Of a stretch of 64,000 nt of DNA, positions 1-12,599 are shown piece after piece. The notes beneath the pieces are model-generated. The model ran no database searches. It was not told where the DNA came from and saw only the letters and a list, made by a program, of their open reading frames with translations. The stretch covers positions 14,160,295 through 14,224,294 of the forward strand of contig NC_092799.1 of assembly GCF_918797505.1 (NCBI RefSeq), read 5' to 3'. Position 1 is the first letter of the stretch, and each line of letters starts with the position of its first letter. This DNA is from Bemisia tabaci (taxonomy: Eukaryota; Arthropoda; Insecta; Hemiptera; Aleyrodidae). The translations under genes were made by a program, and so were the position numbers.

Positions 1-285
1 TACATTGACAGGGCTGCCACTTTATGTGGGGACTCCAAAACTGAAAACACGGCCACCCTGCTAATGTATTTGCTCCCTATCTTTGCATGGAGAGTTATTG
101 TCTTGATGTAGACGTGGACTCTGAAGATGGCGTGGGATATCCCCTCCATTGTGGCCTCAACTTGAGAGCTTTTTTGAGCTTGGGAGTTGATTTCAGGGAA
201 AACCAGTGGCACCATCGTGTTTCTCGCGAACTTTTACGTAACAATCAGCAGTCAAATCGCAAATTCCTCACATATGCAACATCTT
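1..285. mobile_element. Foldback element FB1, loop plus right arm (left arm outside window)
   Basis: Positions 1-285 match the loop and right arm of the complete foldback at 46713-47205: same order of blocks, and the same outer end reading CATATGCAACATCT here and CATGCAACAACTC there. The left arm would lie before the window. No convincing coding frame; the 71-codon frame inside is simply the arm sequence. Family superclass is unknown. Confidence 0.75.
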
Positions 286-429
286 CATTGACATTACCGT
301 AAGTTTTTGCATCCTGTTTTGCCGGTTTACATACCTTGGTTTGGCTGTCAGCCCTAAATCGGTCGGTGTAACGCAAAAAGACAGAGCGACAGAGCATCGC
401 GTAAACTCGCAAAACCAAGACTCTGACAG

Positions 430-725
430 GACCTCAATCCCAAACCCCAAGACGTTCCGAGATTCGCGCCTGTAACTCTGAGAAGGGCGAATCCCGGTTC
501 GCGAGGAAACCGCAGGGCGCTTGTAATCATGGTCTGGCCGCTGTGAGTGATGCCTGGAAAGAGGGCTGGCGAGCCGGGAATCCTCGGAAGGCGGTTGGTC
601 GATGCCGAATGCATATTATCCTTGACGCTAATGCCGACCGGAATCGCGAGCGAAAGCCATAAAAGTCGGAGGATCCGAGCACCGCGGAGCCACCGGGCGG
701 GCAAGGAGTGAGTAACGTAGTGTCG
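430..725. other. GC-rich, CpG-containing block, no gene recognised
   Basis: This stretch is visibly richer in G+C and CpG than its surroundings, with many CGCG, CCGG and GCGAG words. No long frame or splice-supported exon can be seen. It could be a promoter-proximal or unmethylated island, or part of an old repeat. The following 726-1332 shows nothing recognisable. Confidence 0.35.
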
Positions 726-1332
726 ACCGCTCAGCGTTCCTGTAAATAATTAGAGACGCGATGCGGGCTTCACTCCAGGTTAAGCGGCACACGAATTACC
801 GCTCTTTATTTATTTACAGGAGTGAACCCAAGCTCGGAGGAAGCTCCTTCGTTGCCGCGCGGAAAGAGATTAGAGTACTCATAGCTCGAAAAATAGAGCC
901 CTTAGGGCCAAAAAGCCCACACTGAAAAAATGGTATGCTGTTTTACAACCTAAGATGTCAAAAATGTGTCTGGTGATACTAAGATGTAGCTGTGATTGCG
1001 CACGCAGTTGAATTTTCAACAATAATAAAAACACATTAAAATACAAAAAACCAAATGGGTATACAAGGCTAAGGAGACATGAAACAAACGAGGGCGTTTC
1101 GGGCAAATGACGTGCCCATTCTTAACTGGAACAGAAGCTAAAAAAATTAAAAAATAAAAACGAGAAAATGAGCATGCAACTGACCGAGGTAGGAATCAGT
1201 GCAAACTGAAAAACGGAGCAAGGATCGACAGAGGGGCACTATCACCTCCTTGATAATAGGCCAACCTCTACACCCACCAAGGAGTATTTATAGAGGCTCT
1301 TCTCTACCACAGAAAAACTGGTGATAGATTAT

Positions 1333-1420
1333 CCATAAGTTTACCAGGAAATTAGTGATTTATCGAAGGAAATCTGGCAACTACTGAAGGTTCATACGGC
1401 GTTTTTCCTTAGCATGGCAG
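1333..1420. mobile_element. M253 MITE, right-end fragment
   Basis: The last ~88 bp of the 253-bp family: the block GGCAACTACTGAAGG followed by TTCATACGGCG and the terminus CCTTAGCATGGCAG. The left two thirds are missing. Confidence 0.75.
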
Positions 1421-3138
1421 CATTGCAACTCTCCAAACGCAAACCACTTTTGGGCAAAACAGACGCGGCCGCACTCCTATATTGAGCGTCATTTGGCACC
1501 AGTTGTGTATCAGGCTGTATCAAATAAGCTGAAGGCGCGTCTTTACCCTATAAACACCCCTAGCTGTCCCACTTCTCCCGCCTAAAGTCGGAATTAGCGC
1601 GCGATTTTCAGTAGTGACCAGTTCAAATCCCGGCCAATCGGCGTATCAGGAGCATAGTTATAATAGTTTTTACCATGTCTACTGCCTTAGGGCGGGGATT
1701 AGTATCTTTCCGTGGATCTATAGCCGAGTCCATTGATCTATTGAGATTAGTTCCGAATCAATCGGAATCGCTGTCTCATAGATACGCAGCATGCATCTAT
1801 CAAGGTCAATAGATGAGAGGAGGAGAGTAAATAATCAGACTGCAGGCAACCTTCCAACACGAAACACGATAGAAAAATGCCGCTGTCAATCCTTAGATTC
1901 TAATATCGAACCAAGATGACCAGAAGTGTTCATAAATGAATGCCTTTCCGCAAAGAAGATACCGCGTAGATTATGATATCTCATCACACTCAGAATTTTT
2001 CGGTAATAATTTCATTTGTCTTCTAATGTCAAATGTAATTTTTTTTTTTTTAAAAAATCATTGATGACAGGAAAAACTACAGTGATTTAAGCACAAAATC
2101 TGGCGACAATGATCGTCGAGGTTAAGCCTCTCAAGCGTCCGTTCATCCTTTTTAACGACTCTCCAGCGATTTGATCTCAAAGCTGTCGAGTTTACAAACC
2201 GTTGAACGTATTCTCTCACTCCACGAGGTTCTGGTTGACTTATCTCGCATCCGTTTGACAATCATGTAAGGCCATTTAGGAACTAATTGACTATCGGCAA
2301 AATTTAAAGCCGAAATTAAATCCTCCATCGGTTTCAGCTCTTGCCTCTCTTTGGTAGATACTATCCGCATTCGGTCTGATCTTTTTACGACCAAGAAACT
2401 TGAAAATCAAGTGGAGGATATGGCTGCATTTAGCTGCTCATCATTTTTTGATTACTCACTCCAGAGTTACTTGTCTCATACATTAATTTGTCCGAATGAT
2501 TTAGGTGCTTTCAAAGTAGGTATTCCACTACTTGGTCCTAAAATCTGAGCCAATTTAACCTAACCCAAAGCATAATTCTCAGGGACTTGAATGGGAAACT
2601 AAAAAACGAATAGAGTACGGATACCATGGGATACGTAGCTATCGATACTTGCATTCACCGATATGGCCCGGTAGCCTTTGACTCAATTTTTTTATGCAAG
2701 TTAAGTCAAATAAGAGCATCATCAACCATCATTAATAATGCAGAGAAACGTTTCTGCCAGAATGCATCTAAATGTATTGGGAATTAATAATCTTTACCTC
2801 AACACAATCGTTACTTACTTTGATGAGAGTTTGACACACCTCTGAGCAGGTTTAAAACCATCGGACATTCAGGAATGATAAGATCAAAGTGGGACTACAA
2901 TCTTTTCGTCCTAGGGCTGGTCATCTGTGTATCATTTATATTTTTGCTATATTTTTTTATGACTTATGGAGGAAAAATGTATCATTTCTAAATTTTTAAT
3001 AGTAATCTTTGTAACCAAGTATTCGATTTTTTAATGACTCTCGCTTTTAAGGTGAGCTGATGCGGACTTTAAAGACCAGAGTCAACATAATCTGCGCTCT
3101 GCCCTACTTTATTGAATCTTTTGCTATCTGCCTGATTT
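1421..3138. other. No gene recognised
   Basis: Mixed AT-rich sequence with only short frames on both strands (up to about 80 codons). A short CCTAACCC word occurs near 2560. No repeat of the families described here was seen. Confidence 0.5.
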
Positions 3139-3214
3139 GGACGTATTTATGCCAAAAGGAACTATGTGCATAGGGTTTACATGAGACATAGTTCCTTTTA
3201 GCACAAACACGTGC
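3139..3214. mobile_element. Mini-hairpin element (GGACGTATTTATGCC family)
   Basis: A 76-bp inverted repeat: the left arm reads GGACGTATTTATGCC then AAAAGGAACTATGTGC, and the right arm is its imperfect complement, ending in GCACAAACACGTGC. Related hairpins lie at 6529-6650 and 39628-39694, so this is a dispersed small inverted-repeat family. Confidence 0.65.
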
Positions 3215-3672
3215 AGTTTACAAGAGACATGCCAGCAAATGATGAGTCAAATGAGTTAATGAATACAAGACATTGAAGAAAGGTCATAGCTCAATTTTAC
3301 ATTAGAATTGGATTTTTATAATCAGATAGGTTTTTTCTCCTGTTTTTTCTTGTGCACAGAAATCCTCTCCTGTCTCGTTTTGAATGCATGCGGAACGGAT
3401 CAGTTCTGAGGGGGAAATTGAACAAAAGCTGCTCCATTGATGCTGATCTCCCGTCCCCGTTAATGTTAGTTTGTCGAGTTATCCACCGGTTTGACTCAGC
3501 ACACTTCAAATTGTCAGTGAATACGAGGAGTAAGCACAGAAGTAGGTCACCCATTCATCATAGCGGGTTACGTCGTGAAAAATGAAGAGGCAACCGCCTA
3601 TTCACATTTCCTCGCTACTTCAACCACGAGGGAGATACATTTGCAACTTGAAACAGCATTGACTTTTTTTTT

Positions 3673-3676
<4 letters not shown>

Positions 3677-3707
<31 letters not shown>
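3677..3707. repeat. (TG)n microsatellite
   Basis: About 15 uninterrupted TG units, preceded by a T run at 3664-3675. Confidence 0.95.
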
Positions 3708-3708
<1 letters not shown>

Positions 3709-3879
3709 GCACTAGGTGGTTAAAAATTTCCAAGGAAACACCCGGATCCGTAGAAACGATTTGCCTAATAACAAAACTGCACAAGAGAAATTTGGAAGAA
3801 ATTTGGAAGAGCTTAGTGGAACTAGAGAAATTATTATTGAATGACACATTTCCTGTGTTTTCTTCGATTGATTTCGATT

Positions 3880-4079
3880 GATAAAATAGGAATTTCCTGG
3901 TAAACTTATGAATATTTTTCTTCCAATTCCTCAGATAACGTTGTCCGGAATTTCGCCTATAGTTCCTGAAAATTTCAATAAAAAATATTCAAAACTTTCC
4001 TCAAAAATACACATGTTATGGAAGGAAATTTGGCAACTCTTGAATGTTCATACGGCGTTCTTCCTTAGCACCGCGGCAG
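3880..4079. mobile_element. M253 MITE lacking its left ~53 bp
   Basis: Matches the family from the internal block onward to the right terminus (TTCCTTAGCACCGCGGCAG). The missing part is about the length of the left inverted repeat, so the element lost one end. Confidence 0.75.
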
Positions 4080-4784
4080 TATGCGTCCACTTGATTTCTT
4101 TTCGCCAACAAAATGACCCTAATATCATGAGACTGAGAAAAATATTTTGAAAAGATGTACATCAGTTAGTGCCTCCTGTCAATGTTCTTCACTCTCCAGA
4201 TGTTCCAGTGTTTGATGTTAAAACTTTGAACAATACATCGACGCGGCTGAGTGGTATGTCGATTTTTGATCATCTAAATCGCGGGAGCATACCGACTGCC
4301 AAGGTGCAGAAGCACATATCTCCATTGCGACGTTTCAATATTTCCTCTCCTACGTTATTACTTCGAAGAGAAAAGGCCAACTTTACTGCTTGGAATTGAT
4401 ACAGAGTATTCAGAACAAAAATCAAGGAAGTTTCCAAGAAATTAAGGTGGCTAATTGGACCGAGTTCATCAGAACGGAACCGACCCACATTAAGTTGAAA
4501 CTGAGAAAAAGAGGTTTGAAGTTTTATTCCTGCATCAGGCCCAATCTAGAAAATAAACGTTTTCCCCTCTTTTCACAAACTAATTTCGTTTTTCCGACTT
4601 TCAGATCTCAGCAGGAAAAAGTAAACGACTAGTAGAACTCAAAACATTCATGATTCAATTTTTTCGAGGGTGTAGGTTGGTTCCTTTCTGATAAACTCGG
4701 TCCAATCACCAAAGAAAAACTTAAGTACCTCAGGAGGTCCACGACGTCGCAAACGGAGATACGTGGTTTTGTACTCGGTCATTA

Positions 4785-5037
4785 CTGCCATGCTAAGGAA
4801 AAACGCCGTACGAACCCTCAGGCGTTGCCAAATTTCCTTTGATAAAACACGAATTTCATGGTAAACATACGAACATTTTCCTACCAAATTTTCGGATAAT
4901 TTGCTTTGCAATTTTATACAAAGTTCCTGAAAATTTCAGGGAAAAGCATTCATGACGCGTCTTAAAAATGAACCTTTTACCGAAGGAAATTTGGCAACTC
5001 TCAAATGTTCATATGACGTTTTTCCTTAACACGGCAG
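4785..5037. mobile_element. M253 MITE, full length 253 bp
   Basis: Begins CTGCCATGCTAAGGAAAAAC and ends with the complement, CCTTAACACGGCAG. Flanked by ATTA on both sides, a 4-bp target-site duplication. Non-coding; the arms are long imperfect inverted repeats. Confidence 0.85.
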
Positions 5038-5159
5038 ATTAGCCCTTGTTTTTCCTGTAACTGTAAACTCCAATACGTTTTGCCATCATTGGCACATGCT
5101 TAGAGAGTGAGCTCGACCCAGTCCAATAAGCGCTGGCATCGCAAATTAAAAACGCCTTC

Positions 5160-5220
5160 AAAAGCGCTTGATACTGTGCAACACACAGGAGTCGAAATAG
5201 TTGTATCACATGAATGGAAC
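5160..5220. repeat. Fragment of the GCGCC/GTTGTATC dispersed repeat
   Basis: Contains GCGCTTGATACTGTGCAACA and then GAAATAGTTGTATCA, words shared with copies at 10871, 16528, 20953, 25194, 26211 and 34275. Confidence 0.5.
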
Positions 5221-5515
5221 CCGGCGTTTTAATATCACGCCAAAAGTGATGGAATGGATATTTTTATTGGTAGAGAATTGCTCATCTGGTTACGAGAAAT
5301 GACGATTTGACTGCCGTGGTACACCAGTCCCATCATTTTCCCGTCATACCGGTGCGTTTGAACTTCCTTAAAAAAAATAATAATAAAAAAAAGCGGATGC
5401 GTACGGGATTGTGGCTCTTAAAATACGCAATAAATCATCACGTAATCTACTCACCTGGTACTTTCAGGGAGGTGAATAAAAGCTCATGGTTTAGTTACCC
5501 GTTTCTGACTACATA

Positions 5516-5768
5516 CTGCCTTGCTAAGGAAAAACGCCGTATAAGCCTTCAGACGTTGCCAAATTTCCTTCGACGAAAACCGACTTTACTGGGTAAAATG
5601 TGAATATTTTCTTCTAAAATTGTCAGACTATTTTGTACGCAACTTATTATGAAATATCCGAAAATTTCAGAGAAAAATGTGCATGAATGTCGTCAAAAAT
5701 ACATACTTTATCAAGAGAAATGTGGCAACTCTCGGATGTTCATACAGCGTTCTTCCTTAGCACGGCAG
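5516..5768. mobile_element. M253 MITE, full length 253 bp
   Basis: Starts CTGCCTTGCTAAGGAAAAAC and ends TTCCTTAGCACGGCAG. No matching 4-bp flanks. It is followed directly by a second right-hand half element, so it probably inserted into or recombined with another copy. Confidence 0.85.
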
Positions 5769-5934
5769 ACTTTTTTTACTCTAAATTTTCTGATGTCTTC
5801 GACTGAATTGCTTACGAAACTGTCTGAAAATTTTGGAGAGTAATATTCAGAATTTTCCCGGTAAATTTGGTCTTTATCAGAGGAAACTTGGCTACGTCTG
5901 AGGTTTCATACAGCGTTCTTCCTTAGCATGGCAG
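5769..5934. mobile_element. M253 MITE, right ~165 bp
   Basis: Contains the internal block GTCTGAAAATTTTGGAGAG and the right terminus CCTTAGCATGGCAG, with no left end. It abuts the preceding full element. Confidence 0.75.
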
Positions 5935-5999
5935 TGTTGCACTCCATGGTATATGTACGTAGAACAAAATGTTGGCACACTTCGAAAATAGGTTTCACC

Positions 6000-6490
6000 T
6001 GGATAGAAGGTGCGCGTCTCTGAGATACTCTACCTCTGCCTCGGTTTTTGAAATTCCGGGCTCCTCTCGGAGCTGTCCGCCCGGGAAGCGGCGAGAATCT
6101 CTCGGCGAGAGCCGTGACGGTAATAAAACCCGGCGCTCCCGAGCGAGGCGGAGCGAGGAGCGAAAAGCCCATACATCATTTTATTACGCGAGTGCACGGC
6201 GGGTTGCGGGGATGCGCGGCGCTCCATCGTCACTCGCTGAATGAGCAGCACTTATCTTGATAGAATTCATAAACTATCGAGGATCGGCATCGCGAGCGAG
6301 GGGGGCCGCTTCCCCCGATTCCGAGCCCGCGAAACCACCCCCTCCCCTGCGAAGCCACCCTCCCCCTGCACACGGACACCGGCTCCAATCTCGGAGTCCG
6401 ACCAGACTGACAAGCCCCCTCCCCCTCGTCCTCGCATCGACCACCTTGTCGTGTTCGCTAGTGCCAATTTCTCGGCTTCTGTGTACCCTC
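6000..6490. other. GC-rich CpG block, no gene recognised
   Basis: Strongly GC- and CpG-rich against the AT-rich background, including a short palindrome CTCTCGGCGAGAG and C-runs at 6330-6440. Several overlapping frames of 70-104 codons are open on both strands, as expected from high GC, and none shows a recognisable domain. Confidence 0.4.
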
Positions 6491-6528
6491 GACCGCTGTC
6501 AGGGCACTGATCCCGAGCTCACGGATAT

Positions 6529-6650
6529 GGACGTATTTCTGCCAAACGGAGCTATGTGCATTATGACGTGAGCCCTGATATGCATGTATTCTTATTGGTC
6601 TCAGGGCTCATGTCTTAATGCACGTAGTTCCGTTTGGCATGAATATGTTT
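6529..6650. mobile_element. Mini-hairpin element (GGACGTATTT family), long version
   Basis: A 122-bp inverted repeat. The left arm is GGACGTATTTCTGCCAAACG with GAGCTATGTGCAT; the right arm has ATGCACGTAGTTCCG and GGCATGAATATGTTT. The inner arms GAGCCCTGA/TCAGGGCTC also pair. Confidence 0.7.
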
Positions 6651-6868
6651 ATAACAGTACCGTGCACCGGACCAAAACTACATGGGAAAACGCTTCCCTA
6701 TCTTGAGAAATCCGTGCGTGTGACGTCACAGAGTGACGGGAGTAGCCAATAGCAGGACAAAGAGCGGGCGAGTACACGGACTTTGTATACGGCGCACCCG
6801 GGAACACTGTGAATTCATGATAGTTCCTCAAATATTACCTTTCCTGAGGCGAGGCCCTACATCGACAG

Positions 6869-7032
6869 CAGTGGCGAGGCGTAAATGATCGATTATCGAT
6901 ATTTCCTTATTTGAAACTAACATAAAGAATCGATTTTTAAGGTGTTCGCTGCAAACACCCTGTTCATTGATCCTTTGTCACTCGTTTAAATGGTAAATCA
7001 ATCGATATATCGCAAAGCACGCCACGCCACTG
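6869..7032. mobile_element. hAT-type MITE, 164 bp
   Basis: Terminal inverted repeats CAGTGGCG...CGCCACTG with an 8-bp flanking repeat, ATCGACAG/CTCGACGG (6 of 8 match). Both the CAGTG-type ends and the 8-bp duplication fit the hAT superfamily. The interior carries ATCGATTTTT and AATCGATATATCG blocks shared with 19974, 22683 and 23245. Confidence 0.8.
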
Positions 7033-7710
7033 CTCGACGGTGAAACTCCCAAACCACGTATCTTGTTTGCAGTGTTTACACATATCCTCTCCTATCTTAA
7101 TATTTTGATGGAGAGCAAATCAACATCATTCCTTGGAGTTTTCTTCAGAATTTACATTGCTAGAATACAGCGAAGATTTTTTTTTTCTACCGAACATAGT
7201 CAATTTCATAGAAAAAATATATGATCAAGGATCAGGATAGGATTTCATAGGATCAAGTCAATTTTAAAATTGCACTTAGTATGTATAGGTTTTTTTAAGG
7301 CTTTGGTTGCAGATAGTGTAATACTGTAATGATGTATGTATAGTTAGTAGTTTCTGAAGAAACAAAAAATCGCATAATTTTGAGAACATTGTGATTGAGT
7401 TGATTCGCTTCTGTTAAATGCGGTCCATTCCCAAAGTGGCAACGCAGCACTTTGTCCTCAAAACTCGTCCGAATCCGATTTGAAACAATGCGGCTGCTTT
7501 TTCATTGAAGCGAAAAAAGCCCTTAGCTTTCCGCGGGTCCGGATAATCAATCAGCTTTCGGTGATGTGATAGGCTAAGTGTTGCCAACTCTCAAAATCCC
7601 CCGACCCTGCAAACTCATTAGGATCTGTCCGCAATGTTTGACACCCTCGCTCCTCAGTCTCGCTTTCAGGTTCCAAACCCCCATCAATTCCGTTGCGAAT
7701 GGATAAATGT

Positions 7711-7980
7711 GGGCTTGGAGGACAAGGTGCATCAGTGCAGTTTTTGCTATTTCGAGAAATATGTGTTTAAAGTTTCGAAATTACACCTACAAATTACAAC
7801 GTACATTTACTTCCGATCTTTATGGCGGAAAAAAAGTTCAAACCGACTTTTAAATGCTTAAAAATTCAAATTCGGAAGCGAATTTTTCACGGAATTTGCA
7901 TTAAGACTAGTTTTACTTGAAATCATTAATATATAAATTTAATCTAAAACTGCACTTATGCGCCTTGTCCTGCAAGCCCC
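7711..7980. mobile_element. MITE with GGGCTTGGAGGACAAGG ends
   Basis: Left end GGGCTTGGAGGACAAGG and CAGTGCAGTTTTTGC; right end is the complement (CTGCACTTATGCGCCTTGTC, then CTGCAAGCCCC). A second member is at 27145-27382. Non-coding, ~270 bp. Target duplication not clear. Confidence 0.7.
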
Positions 7981-8124
7981 TCAGATGTCGTATGAGAATT
8001 TGGAAGTGGGTCCGTTGTGCTATCGCACGCAGAATAGATCAGTAGCGCTGGTTACAGAATCGTGTTTTGATGCTTGATTCTTGTAAATTATCTAAAAATA
8101 ATACGATCTGTCTAAATAGCAACT

Positions 8125-8352
8125 CTCTGAGTTATCGCGCGATGAAAAAGTCGGTTTATGACGTCATATCCGCCGCTGTAGTGACAACCTTGGTTTCTTC
8201 CGCCTTGCTTTCATCCGAGTATCATGTTGAGTGGTCAGTGCAAATGAGAGTCTCACCGATTGATGAATTCAAGGTGGAAAACAACCGAGAGTGTCGCTAC
8301 GGCGGTGGATGACGTCAAAAATCCGACTTTTCAAAAGGCGATATCTCGGTTA
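8125..8352. mobile_element. Inverted-repeat element, ends uncertain
   Basis: The left arm has AAAAGTCGGTTTATGACGTC and CCGCCGCTGTAGTGACA; the right arm has GTGTCGCTACGGCGGTGG and GACGTCAAAAATCCGACTTTT, a clear imperfect inverted repeat. Pairing continues weakly outward (GAGTTATCGC against GCGATATCTC), so the true ends lie near the stated positions. Confidence 0.6.
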
Positions 8353-10334
8353 ATATTGTAGATCGGCCCTCATCATGACGGTATCATTCATTTGTGGAGA
8401 ACTTTGCATTCAATTTTCAACTAAAAAGGCAAAAGTGAAAGAAACTATGTTTTGGTGCTATGGTTGTTGATGTACCAGCGCAACCTTCGGTATTATTGGT
8501 CGTTTGAATGGAGTAATCGAACAAATCTTGTAATTTTTCACAGATTTAATTACAGTCAATAATTCAATGGTTGATTCCGTACAACTCGTAAGTGAGCCAT
8601 TGGATCAATTCAAATTATTCCCACGATGCTAATGAAATCGCTCCGTTCAGGTCTTGTCTAACGCGAATTTCAATTAGTTTGAAGGAGTGGTAAAATCGGA
8701 ATAGCCGGAGATATCTCCACAGAATTAAACAGATGAGGAATTAACTATAAAACGGAAAGCCAAGGGTGGAATGAATGGCGCTTAGAATGCAATGGCAAAG
8801 TAACGAACAATGGACGTTGAAACAGCAATAATGCGACTTGCTCATTATTGATAGCACGAGCGATCGCTAAACTTGAATAGAGAGGGAGAAACTGTCGTTG
8901 CCAGATTTCTCTACAGAAAATTAGGGAGCAACGTGGGTCTTCCGATGAGGAAGGCGCAATTTTTTTCATCAATAATTAGGAACGTAAGAGAAATTGCACA
9001 AAAACTGCTAAAATAAAAAAATGTGTTGTGTGGGGGAAAAACTAGCTCTGAAGTTAATGCACTAATAATAAGCGCAGCCATAAGCACTGATTTGCTGTTC
9101 TATTGATTAGCATATGGAGGATAAAGAACTTAATGTGCTTTCTTCCTTTTTGACGAGCTGTATAATTTCACGGAGGTTCTTTGTTAGCAAAGGTTGTATT
9201 TTTTTTCAAACTGACTCCTTGAATTTTGATGTAATTAATTTAACAAGTCGCTGTCCGTTTTACTGGGAGCATAATATTTTAATTGCATGGAATTTGTAAT
9301 TAATAATATTCAATGTCTCTCATAAAATATTGCTGCAAATATACATTCCAAAATCTTTCACTGATATTGATTGTTTTGACCGCAAAGCCAAGAAACAATA
9401 TATTACATTTATTCATTATCCAATATTTTGTGTCTAATTCTCTTCACCTGCCTAATTTGGCAACATCTTCTTTGAAATTGAAAATAACAAAGTTAGGGGC
9501 TGTCTCAGCATCTTGATGCACTGATTATAGTACTGATTATATGATGCACTGCTCTTTTTCCTACGGGAAACAATAGTTTGTAGGTTTTTAATTTATTAGC
9601 GATTACAGATGGATAAACCTACAATTTTGTCAATTATCAGAGTTAATCTTGTTCTTATCAGCAGTTGAGTAGTCAGTGTATTTTTCATCCGAGTCTTCGC
9701 GAGTGAGTCCAAATTGACTCCAATCGCTGATTTGCTAATGCGGCTACGAATCAAGATTGAACAAATGATCAAACACCCGAGCTGCTCACGCATATGATAA
9801 AAATAGAGTTGTCAACATATATAATGCAACTAACGCATCCAACGATATAAGCAAAAATAAACAGAACGAAAACATGTTAAATTTAATTTAGATTAACGGT
9901 CGGGCAACTGTTACATTCATTTACTGTGCTCAGGCGCAGCCAAATTCATTTCATGTATTTACGACCTAAATTCCATCTCCGCCGCCGCCGGATTAAACGT
10001 AAACTACATATCCACCGAATTCTGCCCACTTATCATGTGTCATTTGATAACTGTGGCAACATAGCAGACCTCTTGATTCATCGTTTCATTCTGGTGCTTC
10101 CAAAAGAATGCCACATTCGTTACACGCCGTCGGGAGGAGAAATAATGTGAGGTTCGAACAAGACTCGCAGGAAATCTCCCGGGAAAACACTTGTAGGGAA
10201 AATTAGATCGATAATTCGCCTACTCTTAAGTTTCCGCCTATAAGCAGAGTTGCCTTATTTTGGTTCACATGCTTTTTAGTTGTTTTTGTTTTTTTTTTGT
10301 TTTAAAAAAAATATCTTCCTTCAAGCAATATTGG
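8353..10334. other. No gene recognised
   Basis: AT-rich sequence with short frames only (up to about 75 codons). No family member of the repeats described here was identified with confidence. Copy A of the duplicated block begins at its right edge. Confidence 0.5.
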
Positions 10335-10521
10335 CAAGGACCCCGTGTTGTAACAGAACAGGGCGCCAACTGTTATGAGCTTACAGATTGTCAAACTTCG
10401 AAAGGGAAAAAACAAATCAATCAAACAAGTTAAAATCTGCGCGATTGAAATCGTTTTTGTCTCTGTTGCAACCGTTGATTGCTATAGCCCTTGCTTAGTT
10501 TGTCGATTCTGGCCCTCAATA

Positions 10522-10774
10522 CTGCCGTGGTAAGGAAGGACGCCGTATGAACATTCGAGAGTTGCCAAATTTCCCTTTATAAAACATGTATTTTTGACAA
10601 CATTCATTCATATTTTTCCTTGAAATTTTCAGATACTTTCGATTAAATTGCGTACAAAATTGTCTGAAAATTTTGGAAAATAATATTCACAATTTTCCAA
10701 GTATATTCGGATTTTATCGGAGGAAACTTGGCAACGTCTGAAGGTTCATACGGTGTTCTTCCTCAGCACGGCAG
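10522..10774. mobile_element. M253 MITE, full length 253 bp
   Basis: Starts CTGCCGTGGTAAGG, ends CCTCAGCACGGCAG, flanked by AATA on both sides (4-bp duplication). Same insertion as 43579-43831 in copy B. Confidence 0.9.
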
Positions 10775-10870
10775 AATAAGTCTCTATCTATCACAAGTAA
10801 CGTCTTCTTCGCGACTCGGGTAGGAGCAATGCGCAGCGATGCTCGGCAACGCCGATGTGAAAGATGCCAA

Positions 10871-10941
10871 AGTGCCTTTAATTTTTAGTTATGCAACACG
10901 GACATCCCTCAGACACGAATAGTTGTATCAAAGCGCCTTAC
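10871..10941. repeat. GCGCC/GTTGTATC dispersed repeat
   Basis: Contains ATGCAACACGGACATCC and GAATAGTTGTATCAAAGCGCC. Members with the same word order are at 20953 and 34275. Confidence 0.6.
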
Positions 10942-12344
10942 GCCTCCTGATCGCACCGGTTGTTGTAGAACGACGTGAAAGTGCTCTTACTTAATCCACA
11001 CGCTGCGCAAACGATATAAATGCAACTGTACTTTCCTGTATACGTTCTGAGAGAAGTAAAGCGTGGCTATTCTTAAAAAACAGCGAACTTGCTGGGGCGC
11101 AATGCACAAATCTCTTTGAATCAAATGACAAACAACTGGATATTCCATTGACGGAACTGAATAGTTATATTGTGAATGAACGAATACATTGACAAATGAA
11201 TTAAATACTAGTTAATTTAATCATAATTTTTGACTTTTATTTCTTTTTTAAATTTTAAGTACACTAAGGAAAAAAGAAATAATTAATATCAAACTCCCTT
11301 AAAACCGTTCAGTGGAAGCCTTTTTGCAAAATAGAAAATGATCCATCCCTTAAAGAAGTGCAAAAGTCAAGAAGAAAAAATTATTATTACAGAAGCAAGC
11401 GAGGAATTTATTTTTTAAAAAAAAAATTAAAATCTTGACTTTTCTCTCTTCTTTGAATCGCATTTAAAATGTTCGTAATGCGAGCCCGAGCGAGTTTTGT
11501 TGGATTGAAACAAGTGCCAGTAAATTTTCTGTTGTAAAACTAATTTATAACGTTAGAAAAAGAAGAGTAAGAGTAAAAAACTGATAAGTTTACACTTTGT
11601 AGAATGAGAACATTGCTTTAAGCAACCGCTGCAACATATTGGAACTAAAAGATTTAATCCTTCCAAGAGAGAACTATGAAGTTATTTGCACCAATAACCA
11701 TAAGACCATCAATATAAGCTATACAGAAGCCATAATGTTCTGGAATCTCACTGTTAAAGAAACTCAAAGGTTATCAAAGATGTAAATAACGATTACATAT
11801 AGGCTCATCCACCCAATAACGCGTTCTGAAAATAGGCATCTTTCATGTTATAGGTGCGAACCAAAATAGCACGCTCGTACCGCTTTCCAAATATTGATGA
11901 ACGGGATCCGTCAAAAAATGGATTATGCTTATTTTGACCCTCATTACACAAAAAATCGCTCTCTCGAAAAGCTTCGCATCATTCCTTGTATAGGCCCGAT
12001 CACAAGTTTTACCGGAGGCAAAGGGCAAACGTAAAATAAATTTGAATAAAAATAAGAGACAGAATGTAACCAGGTGGTGCGGTTCAAAAAGGAGGAACCC
12101 GAAGGGTCTGCATGGCTAGCAAACAGTGCAGGAATTCAGCAAACCCTCCAAAATAAATCATCGTGAAACACGCACATTTTCAGCTCGATATGACAGCCTC
12201 GAGGGGGCTCTTTTGTAGTCGAAATAAAAGGGCGTTCGTTAAACTCGGAACTTAATTTGAATCCAATTCAAGGAAATTGCCATCAGGAGCGAAATGAGGC
12301 ACAAAATAAGCGAGTGCCTCCGGTCCCATTTCGGGGCGCGTATT
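10942..12344. other. No gene recognised
   Basis: AT-rich unique sequence shared with copy B. Short inverted words occur (AAAGTCAAGA at 11361 and TCTTGACTTT at 11434 flank an A/T-rich tract) but no defined element. Confidence 0.45.
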
Positions 12345-12597
12345 CTGCCGTGCTAAGGAAAAAACGCCGTATGAGCCTTCAGACGTTGCCAAATTTCCTC
12401 CGATAAAAACAGAATTTACCGGGAAAATTGCAAATATTATTTTCCAAAATTTTCAAACAATTTTGTACACAATTTAATCTAGAATATCTGAAAATTTCAA
12501 GGAAATATATGCACGAATGCCGTCAAAAGTACGTGTTTTATGAGAGAAATTTGGCAACTCTCGAATGTTCATACGGCGTTCTTCCTTAGCACGGCAG
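12345..12597. mobile_element. M253 MITE, full length 253 bp
   Basis: CTGCCGTGCTAAGG ... CTTAGCACGGCAG, flanked by TATT on both sides (4-bp duplication). Same insertion as 45403-45655. Confidence 0.9.
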
Positions 12598-12599
12598 TA

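Noticed and set aside
1600..1650. tRNA-like word GTTCAAATCCCGG
   Set aside because: The bases around it do not form a T-arm stem, and no acceptor or anticodon arm can be drawn.
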